Shown here: positions 46,840 through 56,546 of the stretch, piece by piece | How positions within the stretch are numbered: the stretch's first letter is position 1 | Layout of the letters: every line of letters begins with the position of its first letter | Source: Knoxdaviesia capensis | Lineage: Eukaryota; Ascomycota; Sordariomycetes; Microascales; Gondwanamycetaceae | Reading direction: 5' to 3' | Assembly (NCBI GenBank): GCA_001510575.1 | Contig: LNGK01000010.1 | Span: 62,001 to 126,000 of the forward strand | DNA length: 64,000 bases | Program-made: the position numbers and the translations under genes | Notes under the pieces: generated by a model | Databases searched by the model: none | Told to the model about the DNA's origin: nothing | What the model saw: only the letters and a program-made list of their open reading frames with translations

Positions 46840-48041
46840 ATGGCTGACGAGGTATGTTTACCCTGATCCTGCCGTTTCTGTCCTGCAGGCTTCCCCTCTC
46901 TCTTTGTTTTGTTTGGTTACACATAATGTTTGGAAGGGCAGACAGCCTGGGTTCTTCCCACAGAAGAGCATTATCATTTATGATTCCCTAAGAACTTCCT
47001 ATCCGAAATATGGAATACCAAGGGGACTACAAACGTGCATTACTAGCATTTTTTGGAACCTTCTCTTTCTCTTTTGGGTGGAAAGGGCGATATAACAATG
47101 TTTTGCATCTGTGGGTGGGATGGCTGAGGTGGTGCCTTTGACTGTAACAGGGTGGTGATGCTCTGCAGATTCTCCAACAGTCACACATATGCAGCCCACA
47201 TTCCAACTGTCCAAGCACATCACTAACGGAATAATTACCTGTTTCTTTAACTTTACAGCATGAAGTCGAGTTCCACTCTGCCGACGCCGGTGCGTCGCAG
47301 ACCTTCCCCATGCAGTGCTCTGCTCTGCGCAAGAACGGTCACGTCGTTATCAAGGGCCGCCCCTGCAAGATTGTCGACATGTCTACCTCGAAGACCGGAA
47401 AGCACGGTCACGCCAAGGTCCATCTGGTCGCCATTGACATCTTCACCGGCAAGAAGCTCGAAGATCTTTGCCCTTCCACCCACAACATGGATGTCCCCAA
47501 CGTTTCCCGCCGCGAGTACCAGCTTGTAAGTCCTTTCTTTCACGCCTAAAATATCGAAGGTGGCGGGTCATTGCTTGATTCTTCGAGTCCAAAAGTGACA
47601 GCAATTTTTGACTGGTCTCTCATGATGCTCTTGCCGAGATCGAGAGTGAGAGACTCTTTCTAACTTTCTGGTTTTCCGTTCCGTTTCCACAGCTTGATAT
47701 CTCCGATGATGGCTTCCTCTCCCTGATGACTGATGACGGCGACACCAAGGATGATGTTCGCATGCCCGATGGTGAAATTGGCGACAAGATTGAGAAGCTC
47801 TTCCGCACCGAAGAGAAGGATACCAGTATGATTCCCCCACTATGCATCCAACCCCTGGCTGTCTTATATCTTCGTGAATGGTTCTTGTCTTGTATCTTCG
47901 GATGCATGTCTCGAAGTCTCCGTGGAACCTTCTTTCACCATAGCTAACCCCTTCTATTAACCAAAATTAGACATTGTTATTCTTACTGCCATGGGTGAGG
48001 AGGCTGCTGTTGAAGCCAAGGAGGCTCCTCGTGCCAACTAA
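46840..48041 (+). CDS. TIF51A: Translation factor eIF5A (hypusinated)
   Basis: Exons 46840-46851, 47259-47525, 47693-47825 and 47971-48041 give 160 aa. eIF5A helps ribosomes pass difficult peptide bonds and terminate. The hypusine loop is intact, STSKTGKHGHAK, with Lys52 as the modified residue; the C-terminal OB domain (LDISDDGFLSLM... NIVILTAMGEE) is complete. Exon 1 encodes only MADE and is followed by a 407-nt intron, by far the longest intron modelled in the window. Length and sequence are typical of the family. Confidence 0.97.
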
Positions 48042-49347
48042 CTGGCCAATTAGCGCCAGCTCCAGGCTTGTATAAACTGGACGAGCATTTCTTCATGCAT
48101 TCCTAACCTGTTTATACGTGTGCCTCATGGGATCGATATTTGCCTCTATTTGCCTCCCCAACATCGATTCATATACTTCATGCGAGGCCCCCGGTTTTTG
48201 TGGTCTTCGTCTGGGAAATCCAGCGGGAGAATAGTTTTTTTCTTGGCTTGCCATTCTCCGAAGTTTTTTTTCTCGTTATCTTGATTCCTCCCTTGCCTCT
48301 CGAGACGCAAAATATACCAAAAAGCTTATATTTGAAGCCTCGGGAGCTTGGATCGGTGTGGGTGGATGGACATTGGAGTTTTATTCTATCGTTCTCTCCC
48401 TCTTTCCCCCATCCTCTTTTTTCCTATATTTTCTCTCTCCCCCTTTATGTTTACTATGCGAAGATGTGATGAGATATTGGTCAGTGAGTTTCTTCCTGGC
48501 CAATTTGACGCTGATTTGTTGTTTGGGATTTTCTACGGCCTGGATCGGTCGTTATAAGTATGGGACCATCGTGTTCCATATCTGGAGGCTCTTGCGGAGG
48601 TTGGAAAGGTCGGCTGGAAAATCTGGGATATCTATAAGTACATCGTTTTTCTTCACTTCTCTTTTCACTGAATGAGCTGAGAAAGAATCATGTGCTTTGG
48701 AGATATCTGGCAATTGGCTCCTTGCATCTCGTTTTTCCCATGTGTTTTCGTTAAGCTGGCTGAATTATTCTGCTTTTATCAAGCGTATAGCGCGCTGGAT
48801 ATTTCTGATGCTTTCTTCCATATGCAATTTTTTGCCTGGTTTCTTTCCTTCCTCCCCAGTTCCCCACTCAAAACCCACCCCATCTTCAAGTGTTTGTTCT
48901 TGTCAGTCTGTTTTATGTCCTATCGCATAGTCTGGCGTCTTCTGATGTTATGAGAATCAGAAGATGGGCAGATGACTTTAGTCAAAAATATTTACGACAG
49001 AAACTACTCATATTAAATGTAAAATTTCAAAAGTTAATTCAGAGTATCTAATGTGTATCTCGTATGGCACGTCTGTTAATCGTTGAGCAACTTTAACATG
49101 CGAACCGGTTCTTCGCCACGTAAAATTGGATAGTTGTCTTAGGGTTTAGTTCAGGTTAGATATAAACTTGACTTTTCTACCCAGCCTTGATTTCCGCTCT
49201 TCAAACAAACAAGACCGAATTTTCCCATCGTTCTTTCAATCAAGGAACCTCCCGCTCTTAACTTTGACTGCAGAATTTTATTGCGATTTCAGAAATACAA
49301 GCCATGAAACCTCCACGTTCCTGCATATATACGTTCATTCATCCGTC
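48042..49347. other. Intergenic between eIF5A and RRN7
   Basis: T-rich 3' flank of eIF5A and a short RRN7 promoter carrying TTAGGGTTTAG at 49139-49149. A GTGATGA at 48466-48472 resembles a C box, but no D box with a terminal stem was found. No coding potential supported. Confidence 0.5.
49139..49149. promoter_or_regulatory. Telobox-like site upstream of RRN7
   Basis: TTAGGGTTTAG about 200 bp upstream of the RRN7 start codon. Same sequence class as upstream of other ribosome-related genes here. Confidence 0.45.
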
Positions 49348-51191
49348 ATGAGCAACGTTGAAGATCACGGCCATCAGCTGCAGAGGTTCCCCAAGGGCGA
49401 ATCGTGTGCAGTATGCTCGACACGGCGGTGGTACTCGGAGAATGGACTCCGCTTCTGTCAGAACGGGCACCAGATTGAAGGTTTTATTGAATACGACAAC
49501 GAGGATGACCTGGCTGCGGCGCGCGGGCAGCGCACGCGGCTGAAAGAAGAAGCACGCCAGGCCGAGAAGAAGCGATTGCGTGGCGCGTCAGGCCGCGAGT
49601 TATTTCTCGAGTGTTTGCAGTTGATACTGCGCAGCCAGGTGTTGTGGATGGTAGCTCGCGATGGGTCCGATGGTTTGGAGGCCGTGGCACCGCGCATCCC
49701 AGAGGAGCTTGAGACGGTCGCGCGCGACCTATGGGACCTGCGGATTCGCGGGTGTCCAGCAGCGCGCGAGACTGACGAAGCAGAGGATCAGCAAGTCTTC
49801 TTGTCCAGCTCTCAGCCTGATGTGTCTACCAGTGCGAGCTCTCAGAGCTCGGGTCGATCCAATGTGAGGTCGCCTGCAACATTCTGGGTGCAACAGTGGG
49901 ATGGGTCTCTTGGGGCGCCATGGCCGGTACCCAACCTCGTCGAGACTGTAGCTTTGTGCTATATTGGTTGTCTTCTACTACGGGTACCTATACGCATTAC
50001 AGATTTCGTGCGGTGGGCTAACCGTGGAGAAATACCGTTTGTGACCGCAGTATGTGCTCCTCTCATTCCCTTGCTTCTATGTCACCAATTCTGACACTTC
50101 GGCTTACAGTACACTGAGCTTCCAGTTGAGACCTGGGAGCGATTGCCTGCTACATATGTGAAGGCTCTCAAAGTATATGACAAGTCGCCTTTGGATGGGT
50201 TGCACGTTCACGCCATGGCCCAAACATTGGTCGTTTCATATACCAATAACTATGGACTTGAATTTCCACACATAAACATACTAGCCACCACTCTGCAATA
50301 CGTTCGGGAGTTGGGTCTGCCAGGTGAGTTACGTTCCTGCTGGGTATGTGACCCATTTTCATGATAGACGGAATTGCTAAAGTTAAACGTCCATTTTCTT
50401 ATAACAGTGGAGATAGCAATTCTTGTGCATCGGTTGTCTGCTCTTCTGGGAATTACTTATGAGCACAAGCTGGACATATATCGTCGTCGGGCGATTGATA
50501 TGCCAGAAATCCACGCGGTTGCTGTTCTTGTCACTGTCGTGAAACTTTTCTTCTCATTTGAAGAATCCAGACGAAAAGTCCTTCCTGGACTTCCACAAAT
50601 TTCTTGGGCCTCTTGGGCAAATATGTCAGTCGCTTCTCGACAGCAGCCACCGACGAAAGAGAAGCCCATTGACTACTGGAGTATTGATGGAGTTGCACTG
50701 GCATCCATGTCTTCAGAACAGGTGGATGGTTTTGTGAGCCATGTTTCCAAGTACATCAGTGAATCATGTAAGATCACCCGTTCCTAAGTGCATATTCGAC
50801 CTGCATGAGATAGCTAACACAGTTTCCTGTAGTGTCTGGGACGGATGACCCTCTGCTAGCGATGTTCCCGTTGACTGTCGAGTATACGCCCGCACATCCG
50901 CCGGAACCCACAGCAATTGACCTAGATGAGATGGTGCAATCCATACAGGAACACTCCATGTCATTTAATATTCCTCTTGGAGTTATGCCCGAGTCAGTCG
51001 TCTTGTCCAGGTCTCACGCCTACCTTTCCGTGGAGAGCCTCCCCCAGGAAGCACTACCATTCTACGAAATGGTTGCAGAATTGGCTGGAATTAATATTCA
51101 AACTGTTCTCAAGACTGCGGACATGGCGGAATTGGCTATATTGGAAAGCCAAAGGAAGCGAAACCAGAATGTCTCGAATAGATCAAGTTAA
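49348..51191 (+). CDS. RRN7: RNA polymerase I initiation factor Rrn7 (TAF1B family)
   Basis: Exons 49348-50049, 50110-50323, 50408-50767 and 50833-51191 give 544 aa. Rrn7 is the TFIIB-like subunit of core factor that recruits Pol I to the rDNA promoter. The zinc ribbon is at the N-terminus (Cys20, Cys23, Cys37, His41 within CAVCSTRRWYSENGLRFCQNGHQ-type spacing), followed by GFIEYDNEDDL, the B-reader-like region, and two cyclin-fold-like repeats (FLECLQLILRSQVLWMV; LVETVALCYIGCLLL; VEIAILVHRLSALL). A Ser-rich linker sits near residues 150-175. In-frame sequence upstream of 49348 lacks family resemblance, so this ATG was chosen. The GAES- or DDP-type acidic regions in exon 4 are lineage-variable. 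Confidence 0.88.
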
Positions 51192-51490
51192 CAGCGACAC
51201 TTTTCATGAAAAGCTGGCTGTTGGGTTAGGGTTAATATTGAAATCCAAACCCCAGTTCAAGTGGGTCTTAGATGGTCACAGTGCATTCTCACAGTGCGAC
51301 TGTCCTCCAAAAGTTGTGCACACGAGATTTACATCGCACCACGTGATCTAGGGTTTTCAAGGTGTGTAAAGACAAGGGCAGAAATGCCCACCCCCACTGT
51401 TCAAATCGCTTTTCTTGAGAGAGGAACTTTTCTTTCCTTTGACATCACCAACCAAACCACATAACCAAATACTTTCAGAGAGCCGGCAAG
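51192..51490. other. Promoter and 5' UTR of ubiquitin-eL40
   Basis: A short (299 bp) gap containing TTAGGGTTA at 51226-51234, CTAGGGTTTT at 51348-51357 and the transcribed leader that ends in GGCAAG before the A of the split start codon. Confidence 0.55.
51226..51357. promoter_or_regulatory. Teloboxes upstream of ubiquitin-eL40
   Basis: TTAGGGTTA at 51226-51234 and CTAGGGTTTT at 51348-51357, about 260 and 140 bp upstream of the start codon. Teloboxes are known in ribosomal-protein promoters of several fungi; binding here is not tested. Confidence 0.5.
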
Positions 51491-52356
51491 AGTAAGTTTC
51501 CAATCCCAGAATCCGCCTGGAAATGCATTTACTATCATAGACGAGATGAGTTCTAACAGTTTCTACAGTGCAGATGTGAGTTCCCCAATTACTGTCCCGT
51601 CCTTCGAGTCCTCAAACGCACCAAACGAAAAACTACCTTCGAGCGGCGAACGAAATCGAAAAAGGCGGCCACATCTACACGATGATCCGCATACGACCTA
51701 ACGGCTCCCATGAAATACCCGACGTCGAAACACTTCATGGAATTGCACTCCCGAAACTAACAGGACATCCTTCTCTCGAACAGCTTCGTCAAGACTCTCA
51801 CCGGAAAGACTATCACCCTTGAGGTGGAGTCTTCGGACACCATCGACAACGTCAAGTCTAAGATCCAGGACAAGGAGGGCATTCCCCCGGACCAACAGCG
51901 TCTTATTTTTGCTGGCAAGCAGCTTGAGGATGGCCGGACTCTGTCTGACTACAACATCCAGAAGGTCAGTTTGCGACGCCACGACATCGAGTCTGCTTCT
52001 GTGGCCCGGCATCAATATGCATGGTCAACGAAGCTGTCTTCAACCCCTCTCCGGACCGCTTTCAGTTTCTCATATGCTAACTCACATGTAGGAGTCGACT
52101 CTCCACCTGGTCCTCCGCCTGCGTGGTGGTATCATCGAGCCCTCGCTGAAGGCTCTTGCCTCCAAGTTCAACTGCGAGAAGATGATCTGCCGCAAGTGCT
52201 ATGTAAGCTCTACCCCTCGAAGTTTGGGTCTCGTCTTCTAGATCACCCTCAGCTAATAATGTATCCTAGGCTCGTCTCCCTCCCCGTGCCACCAACTGCC
52301 GCAAGCGCAAGTGCGGTCACACCAACCAGCTGCGCCCCAAGAAGAAGATCAAATAA
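51491..52356 (+). CDS. UBI1: Ubiquitin - ribosomal protein eL40 fusion
   Basis: Coding pieces 51491 (the A of ATG), 51569-51575, 51784-51964, 52092-52202 and 52270-52356 give 128 aa: 76 of ubiquitin ending LRLRGG plus 52 of eL40. Cleavage after Gly76 releases ubiquitin and the 60S protein. The start codon is divided: the exon ending GGCAAGA provides A, and a 7-nt exon (TGCAGAT) provides TG plus CAG and AT of Ile3. Donors are GTAAGT and GTGAGT; CTAAC precedes the first acceptor. No other ATG restores MQIF. Ubiquitin lysines 6, 11, 27, 29, 33, 48 and 63 are present. The eL40 zinc cysteines (CEKMICRKCY... CRKRKCGH) are intact. Two hairpins follow in the 3' region. Confidence 0.95.
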
Positions 52357-53068
52357 ACGATACGCGATTCCCTGGGGAAACGAAAGCGAATGGAACACCG
52401 GAGAATTTGGCAAAAAGAAGGGGAACGATGGCGTCTGGAACTTTCTTTTTACGTTTTCTAGAGGGGCCGAAAGGCTGGAGAAAAACGGATATCATCATGT
52501 CTTGGGTTGTTTTTTAATTTGATCTTTTTTTTCAACTCTCCTTCCTTCTCCTCATGTAGTATGGTTCCCATGTTTTATCTCGGATGGAAACATCCGGATC
52601 TCTAGCAGTAGATGTCCCTACGGAGCGTGAACGCTCCGTGCCGGTAATGACTTCGATTTCACGATATTTCCTTCGCAAACTCGCGATATATGTGCAACCC
52701 TAACTCTTATGTCAGAGAATGAAGTCGATTCATATACGCCGGCGCAATTACTGAGAAGTTCAGCTGGTAATTGCAGCTTTGTACAATTCGCTCATCGTGA
52801 TCTTCAGAAGAACCCTGATATCTGAGTGTGTTTGTGGATAAACCTCGGCTAATTACTGTCCTGCGTACGTATGCGCCTCTGTTTGGGCGAGCTTGATAAC
52901 ACGAGCTTCGAGATCAGTCACATCCCTTTCCTCCATCAGCAACCAGGTTTTAAAAAGATAATTCAATTGTTCCTCTTGCCTTCCATTATTCCAACAGGAT
53001 ACCGGTTCCCATTTTTGATCTTATCGTGGCACCATTTTTCTTTCTGATTCCTACGCTCCAACGTTAAG
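52357..53068. other. Intergenic between ubiquitin-eL40 and the Yip gene
   Basis: Contains two perfect-stem hairpins (52581-52596 and 52620-52639), an AACCCTAA at about 52696-52703, and a short CT-rich promoter for the Yip gene. No coding potential supported. Confidence 0.55.
52581..52639 (+). other. Two adjacent hairpins 3' of ubiquitin-eL40
   Basis: 52581-52596 forms a 6-bp stem (CGGATG/CATCCG) closed by a GAAA tetraloop. 52620-52639 is a 9-bp perfect inverted repeat (ACGGAGCGT/ACGCTCCGT) with a 2-nt spacer. Both fall about 225-285 nt after the stop codon, probably in the 3' UTR. Confidence 0.6.
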
Positions 53069-54111
53069 ATGTCGCGGCCAGGGTACGACGCGGTCGTTGA
53101 CGTGGACGATGAGGTGAGCTATGTCAAATGAGAGCATATAGACGACCTGCATAGGCTATCCTACTCGGAGCCTATGACTCGCCATACAATATCTAGATTC
53201 TAACTTTCACGATCTGGTAAGCAGGGTGACCTCGGCCACACCGACCTTCAAGACGATCTCGAATTCCACAACTCTTCCTTCAACGACAACTCGAACGTAC
53301 GCAAGGGTGGTTCCTCCGGCGCGTCGCTACTCCCTCCTCCAGTGACAGCATCCTCCGGCTCCGGGTCTGGTGGCGGCGGCAGCGCGGGTGACGGCAGCAA
53401 GCGTATGCTGTGGTCCCTATCATTCTATGCCCAGTTCTTCGACGTCGATACAAGTGCCGTGCTCCAACGGTGTTGGGCGGCGCTGTTCCCACGGGCGAAC
53501 TTCCTCGATGTGATCGAGGGAAACCCGGATCTCTACGGCCCGTTTTGGATCGCTACCACCGTTGTGCTCATCTTGTTCCTGGGTGGTACGATAAGCGATT
53601 ACCGGGCTCGTGAGCATGGAGAGCAGTTCGCTTATAACTTCAAGCTCCTAAGTGGTACGTATAACGTTTCTCCGTCCAGTAGATGGCACCTGGATCATGT
53701 GCGCATAGAATTCTAACCCGGACTAATTTTGCACGACGTTCAGGAGCCGCTGGCTTGATTTACGGATACACCTTCGTGGTGCCTGTCGCTCTCTTCCTCG
53801 CCCTCAAATATTTTGGAAGCGAGGCAGCCAACCTGCTCGAGTGCTGGGCGCTATACGGCTATGCTAATCTTATCTGGATTCCTGTTGCATTGATCAGCTG
53901 GTCCTCAATTGATGCGCTGAACTGGGCGTTTGTTGGTGTCGGGCTGGCCTTCTCTGGGGTGTTCCTAGTGCGCAATCTGTACCCAGTGCTCAGTGCCACC
54001 GAGCAGCAGGTCAGCAAGGTCCTCCTGATTGTCATGGTTGCGCTGCATACGGGACTCGCCCTTACCATCAAGTTCTTGTTCTTTGCGCACAAGAGCCCGC
54101 TGCATACCTAA
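53069..54111 (+). CDS. Yip1-family Golgi membrane protein (YIPF1/2 type)
   Basis: Exons 53069-53113, 53225-53654 and 53744-54111 give 280 aa. The cytosolic N-terminus of about 110 residues is Ser/Gly-rich, then the Yip domain shows five hydrophobic segments: FWIATTVVLILFLGG, LIYGYTFVVPVALFLAL, ALYGYANLIWIPVALIS, FVGVGLAFSGVFLV and VLLIVMVALHTGLALTIKFLFF. The segment SLSFYAQFFDVDTSAVLQR before the first span and YGYANLIWIP in the third are characteristic of the YIPF1/YIPF2 branch, which bind Rab proteins at Golgi membranes. Both introns have good fungal signals (GTGAGC and GTACGT donors). Subfamily assignment is from sequence recall, not a search. Confidence 0.84.
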
Positions 54112-54476
54112 GTTGTTCAATGGCTGCAGTAGTTTGGTGGAACGACGCGTGGCAGCATGGGGGTGGGTGTATGGAAGAGCACGAGAAGCAGGCAGTCATA
54201 TTTAAAGAGGCGCAAAAGGGTTTCCTTCTTCAACATTCCGTATGTTGAATTTGCATTTGTCTATCTGTGTAATGAATTGTATACTATAGCGGAATTGGTT
54301 TTGATACAGAGGGAACAATGACAAGAGATCAATTTACTGTGTTGTTCCACGCACCGGAGACGAGCAAGTGGGCTGTCGCATTCAAGACCTTCTCACCCTC
54401 GTGGAAATATGGTATGCCCTTCTTAGCTGGGGCAATGAAAAAATCAAAGTGCTGGAAGTTCTCCGATCAAACAAGT
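54112..54476. other. Convergent 3' flanks of the Yip gene and the rhodanese gene
   Basis: 365 bp of unremarkable sequence between two stop codons. Nothing recognised. Confidence 0.5.
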
Positions 54477-55173
54477 CTAGTCATCAACCTTTTCCGATGC
54501 ACCTCCCTTCGCCGCCCAGTCCAGCCAGCTTCCCGGGTACTCTCCCACGGATGTCCAGCCTGCGTCTGAAGCAAACTTGGCGGCAGCGTGGCCACGGACG
54601 CCAGCCTTGCAAAAGAAAACCAACTTCTTATCCTTAGTCGGCCGGTCAAAACCAAAACGCGACTCGAATTCTTCGTCGGACAGGTGGAAGCTATCGGGGG
54701 CGGAAGCTATGGGGATGTTGATAGCAGTTGGGATAGTACCGGTGGCGACGAGCTCGCCGGGTTCACGCGTGTCTAGATATATTGAAGATTGCACTACCGT
54801 GTTAGAATGAGAAATGCCTAGGAATACCGTCCATATCTGCTAGGTGCATCCAGCCACCTCGAATTACTAGATTCGACATACCAACGAGGATGATGTCTTC
54901 TGAAGGGTTTTGTGACATGCGCTGGATTTCAGCAAAGTCGTAGACTTCTGGAACAACAGGCTCGGATGGCTTCTGAGAATATGATCGGGGGGAGTATATG
55001 GGTCGGCTAGCAGCGCCTATCGAGATGCGTGTTGTTCTCGAGATGTGAGTTCGTACGGGAGAGAATGAGCTCCGGACTGCAGCAGTGCTGAGCAAGCGAA
55101 GAGAGGATGAAGGATGCACTGCGTAGAACAGCCCGTGGCTCCGGGCCTGCGAAGCGAGACGTGCGGGAAGCAT
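54477..55173 (-). CDS. Mitochondrial rhodanese-like sulfurtransferase
   Basis: Minus-strand exons 55173-54882 and 54793-54477 give 202 aa; the junction reads IILV-V-QSSIYLDTREPGEL. One rhodanese domain covers roughly residues 75-198. The active-site Cys sits in the loop CKAGVR, of the size found in active sulfurtransferases, and LDTREPGEL is the conserved strand-turn before it. The first 65 residues are rich in Arg, Ser and Ala with no acids (RLASQARSHG... SRTTRISIGAASR), a clear mitochondrial presequence. Yeast Rdl1/Rdl2 are the closest well-known relatives, with thiosulfate as donor. Two teloboxes lie 210-240 bp upstream. Confidence 0.87.
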
Positions 55174-55385
55174 CGCGAATTAATTAATTGAATGTACAGA
55201 TAACTGCGAGGAGAGAGCAATGAGTGTTGTGGTGAGTTTTACGTTCGCAGCATTTCATTCATATTCACAAAGAATGCCCTTCAGAGCGTGTGATTTCCAA
55301 GCTCTCAATCTAAGTTACAGCTAGCTGACGATCTGATACCATCGCCAGTGCTGGCAGAACCTCGGCGGGAATCACGCCCAGCTCC

Positions 55386-55410
55386 AACCCTAATAGATGG
55401 TTAACCCTAG
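55386..55410. promoter_or_regulatory. Paired teloboxes upstream of the rhodanese gene
   Basis: AACCCTAA and TAACCCTAG separated by 8 bp, about 215-235 bp upstream of the start. The gene is not a ribosome gene, which tempers the functional reading of these sites. Confidence 0.4.
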
Positions 55411-56165
55411 CCCTTGATTTCACCTTTTGACCAAATTGTTGGTGCGGAAGAAGCTTTCTGGAAAGCACATTCCCGTTATCGATATCATCACCAACAGATC
55501 GGATCTCCTATTTCTTGGAAGCCCAGCCACGATATTTGATGATACGCGACAAACTCCACTCCTCGGTGACTCCTGGGACGATAATATGCGTGCCTAAATC
55601 TGTGGCTGACGCCGAGGCGCAGTGCGGCAGGAGAGCCAACATGGTGTGAACGAACTGGAGGCATCGAAGCGGATTGCGACTGTGACAGTGACGTGTATAG
55701 AGCGGCGGGAACAGAAGTGACGAAAGTTCTGCGAAAAACGACTGCCGCTATACAAGCTGGGCGTCTTCAAAATTCCGCTGCAGATGATCTGTGCGCGGCC
55801 CCTGCAGGCGCTTTTTTCGTCTTCTGGAAGCTTGAGAGAAGGACTCATCACCGGGCTCTGAAACGCCCGAGGCTTACCGACGTGCGATTTTGTCATCGGT
55901 CGGCGATCAAGGACGAAGTCGAAAGTGGAGAGTTGTCCCGACGTCCTCCAAGCACACACGCATGGCCTGGAAATAGGACCTTGATGAACTACGCGAGAGG
56001 TCAGACCGTGAGGGAGAGGGGCGCTGGACGGACCACGGGGAGGACGACCAAAAGGCCAGGATCGCCGGCCTCAAAGCCACTAATTTTCCAGGTTATGGAT
56101 CTCCCTCCAGCATGCACAATCTCTTCCATCCAGGTAAGGCTTAACGACCCGGGCAAGGCTACCGG

Positions 56166-56188
56166 GGGTTCCACCACTGGTGGAACCC
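56166..56188. promoter_or_regulatory. 23-bp perfect palindrome
   Basis: GGGTTCCACCA and its exact reverse complement TGGTGGAACCC flank a single C. It lies about 360-380 bp upstream of the CorA-like ATG. A site for a dimeric transcription factor is one reading; the factor is unknown. Confidence 0.5.
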
Positions 56189-56546
56189 AGTGTTCATCAC
56201 GGGTTGTCTGCCGTTGGATATCTGTTCACCCCGGATCATTCCCAGGATTTACAATTTTCGAAGTATGCGTTATGGCACGCAGTAATATCTTGCTGGACTA
56301 AGGTGCGGCTGAGTATATACAGTACAGTATATATACATCCCACCTTCTCACCTGGGTGTTGCGTTGTTAGGATCGACCTCGAAGCAGTTGTCTCTTTCAA
56401 CATCCACACATTCTGTTGCCACTTTCAACTTCTTCATATACATCTTTTCATTTCATTTTTCTTTTCGTCCTCGTTTCCTAGCGTTTCTTTCCCCCCCCGA
56501 AGCCCTAAATGCAACAGCCGCGACTTATACAGCCCCAGCAAGCGCC

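Larger units (their letters stand above)
55174..56546. other. Divergent promoter region: rhodanese and CorA-like genes
   Basis: AACCCTAA at 55386-55393 and TAACCCTAG at 55402-55410 lie near the rhodanese start. A 23-bp palindrome (56166-56188) and TACAGTACAGTA (56318-56329) lie near the CorA-like gene. A 202-codon frame at 55693-56301 starts with GTG and is not believed. Confidence 0.5.

Noticed and set aside
48466..48472. GTGATGA as a C box of a C/D snoRNA (also GTGATGA near 58828)
   Set aside because: No downstream CTGA with a closing terminal stem at a suitable distance.
55693..56301. 202-codon plus-strand frame between the rhodanese and CorA-like genes
   Set aside because: GTG start, overlaps the palindrome and presumed promoter, composition not coding-like.
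56364..56546. N-terminal extension of the CorA-like protein
   Set aside because: The frame is open but has no ATG and encodes T-rich promoter-like sequence (FFIYIFSFHFSF). The start was placed at 56547.
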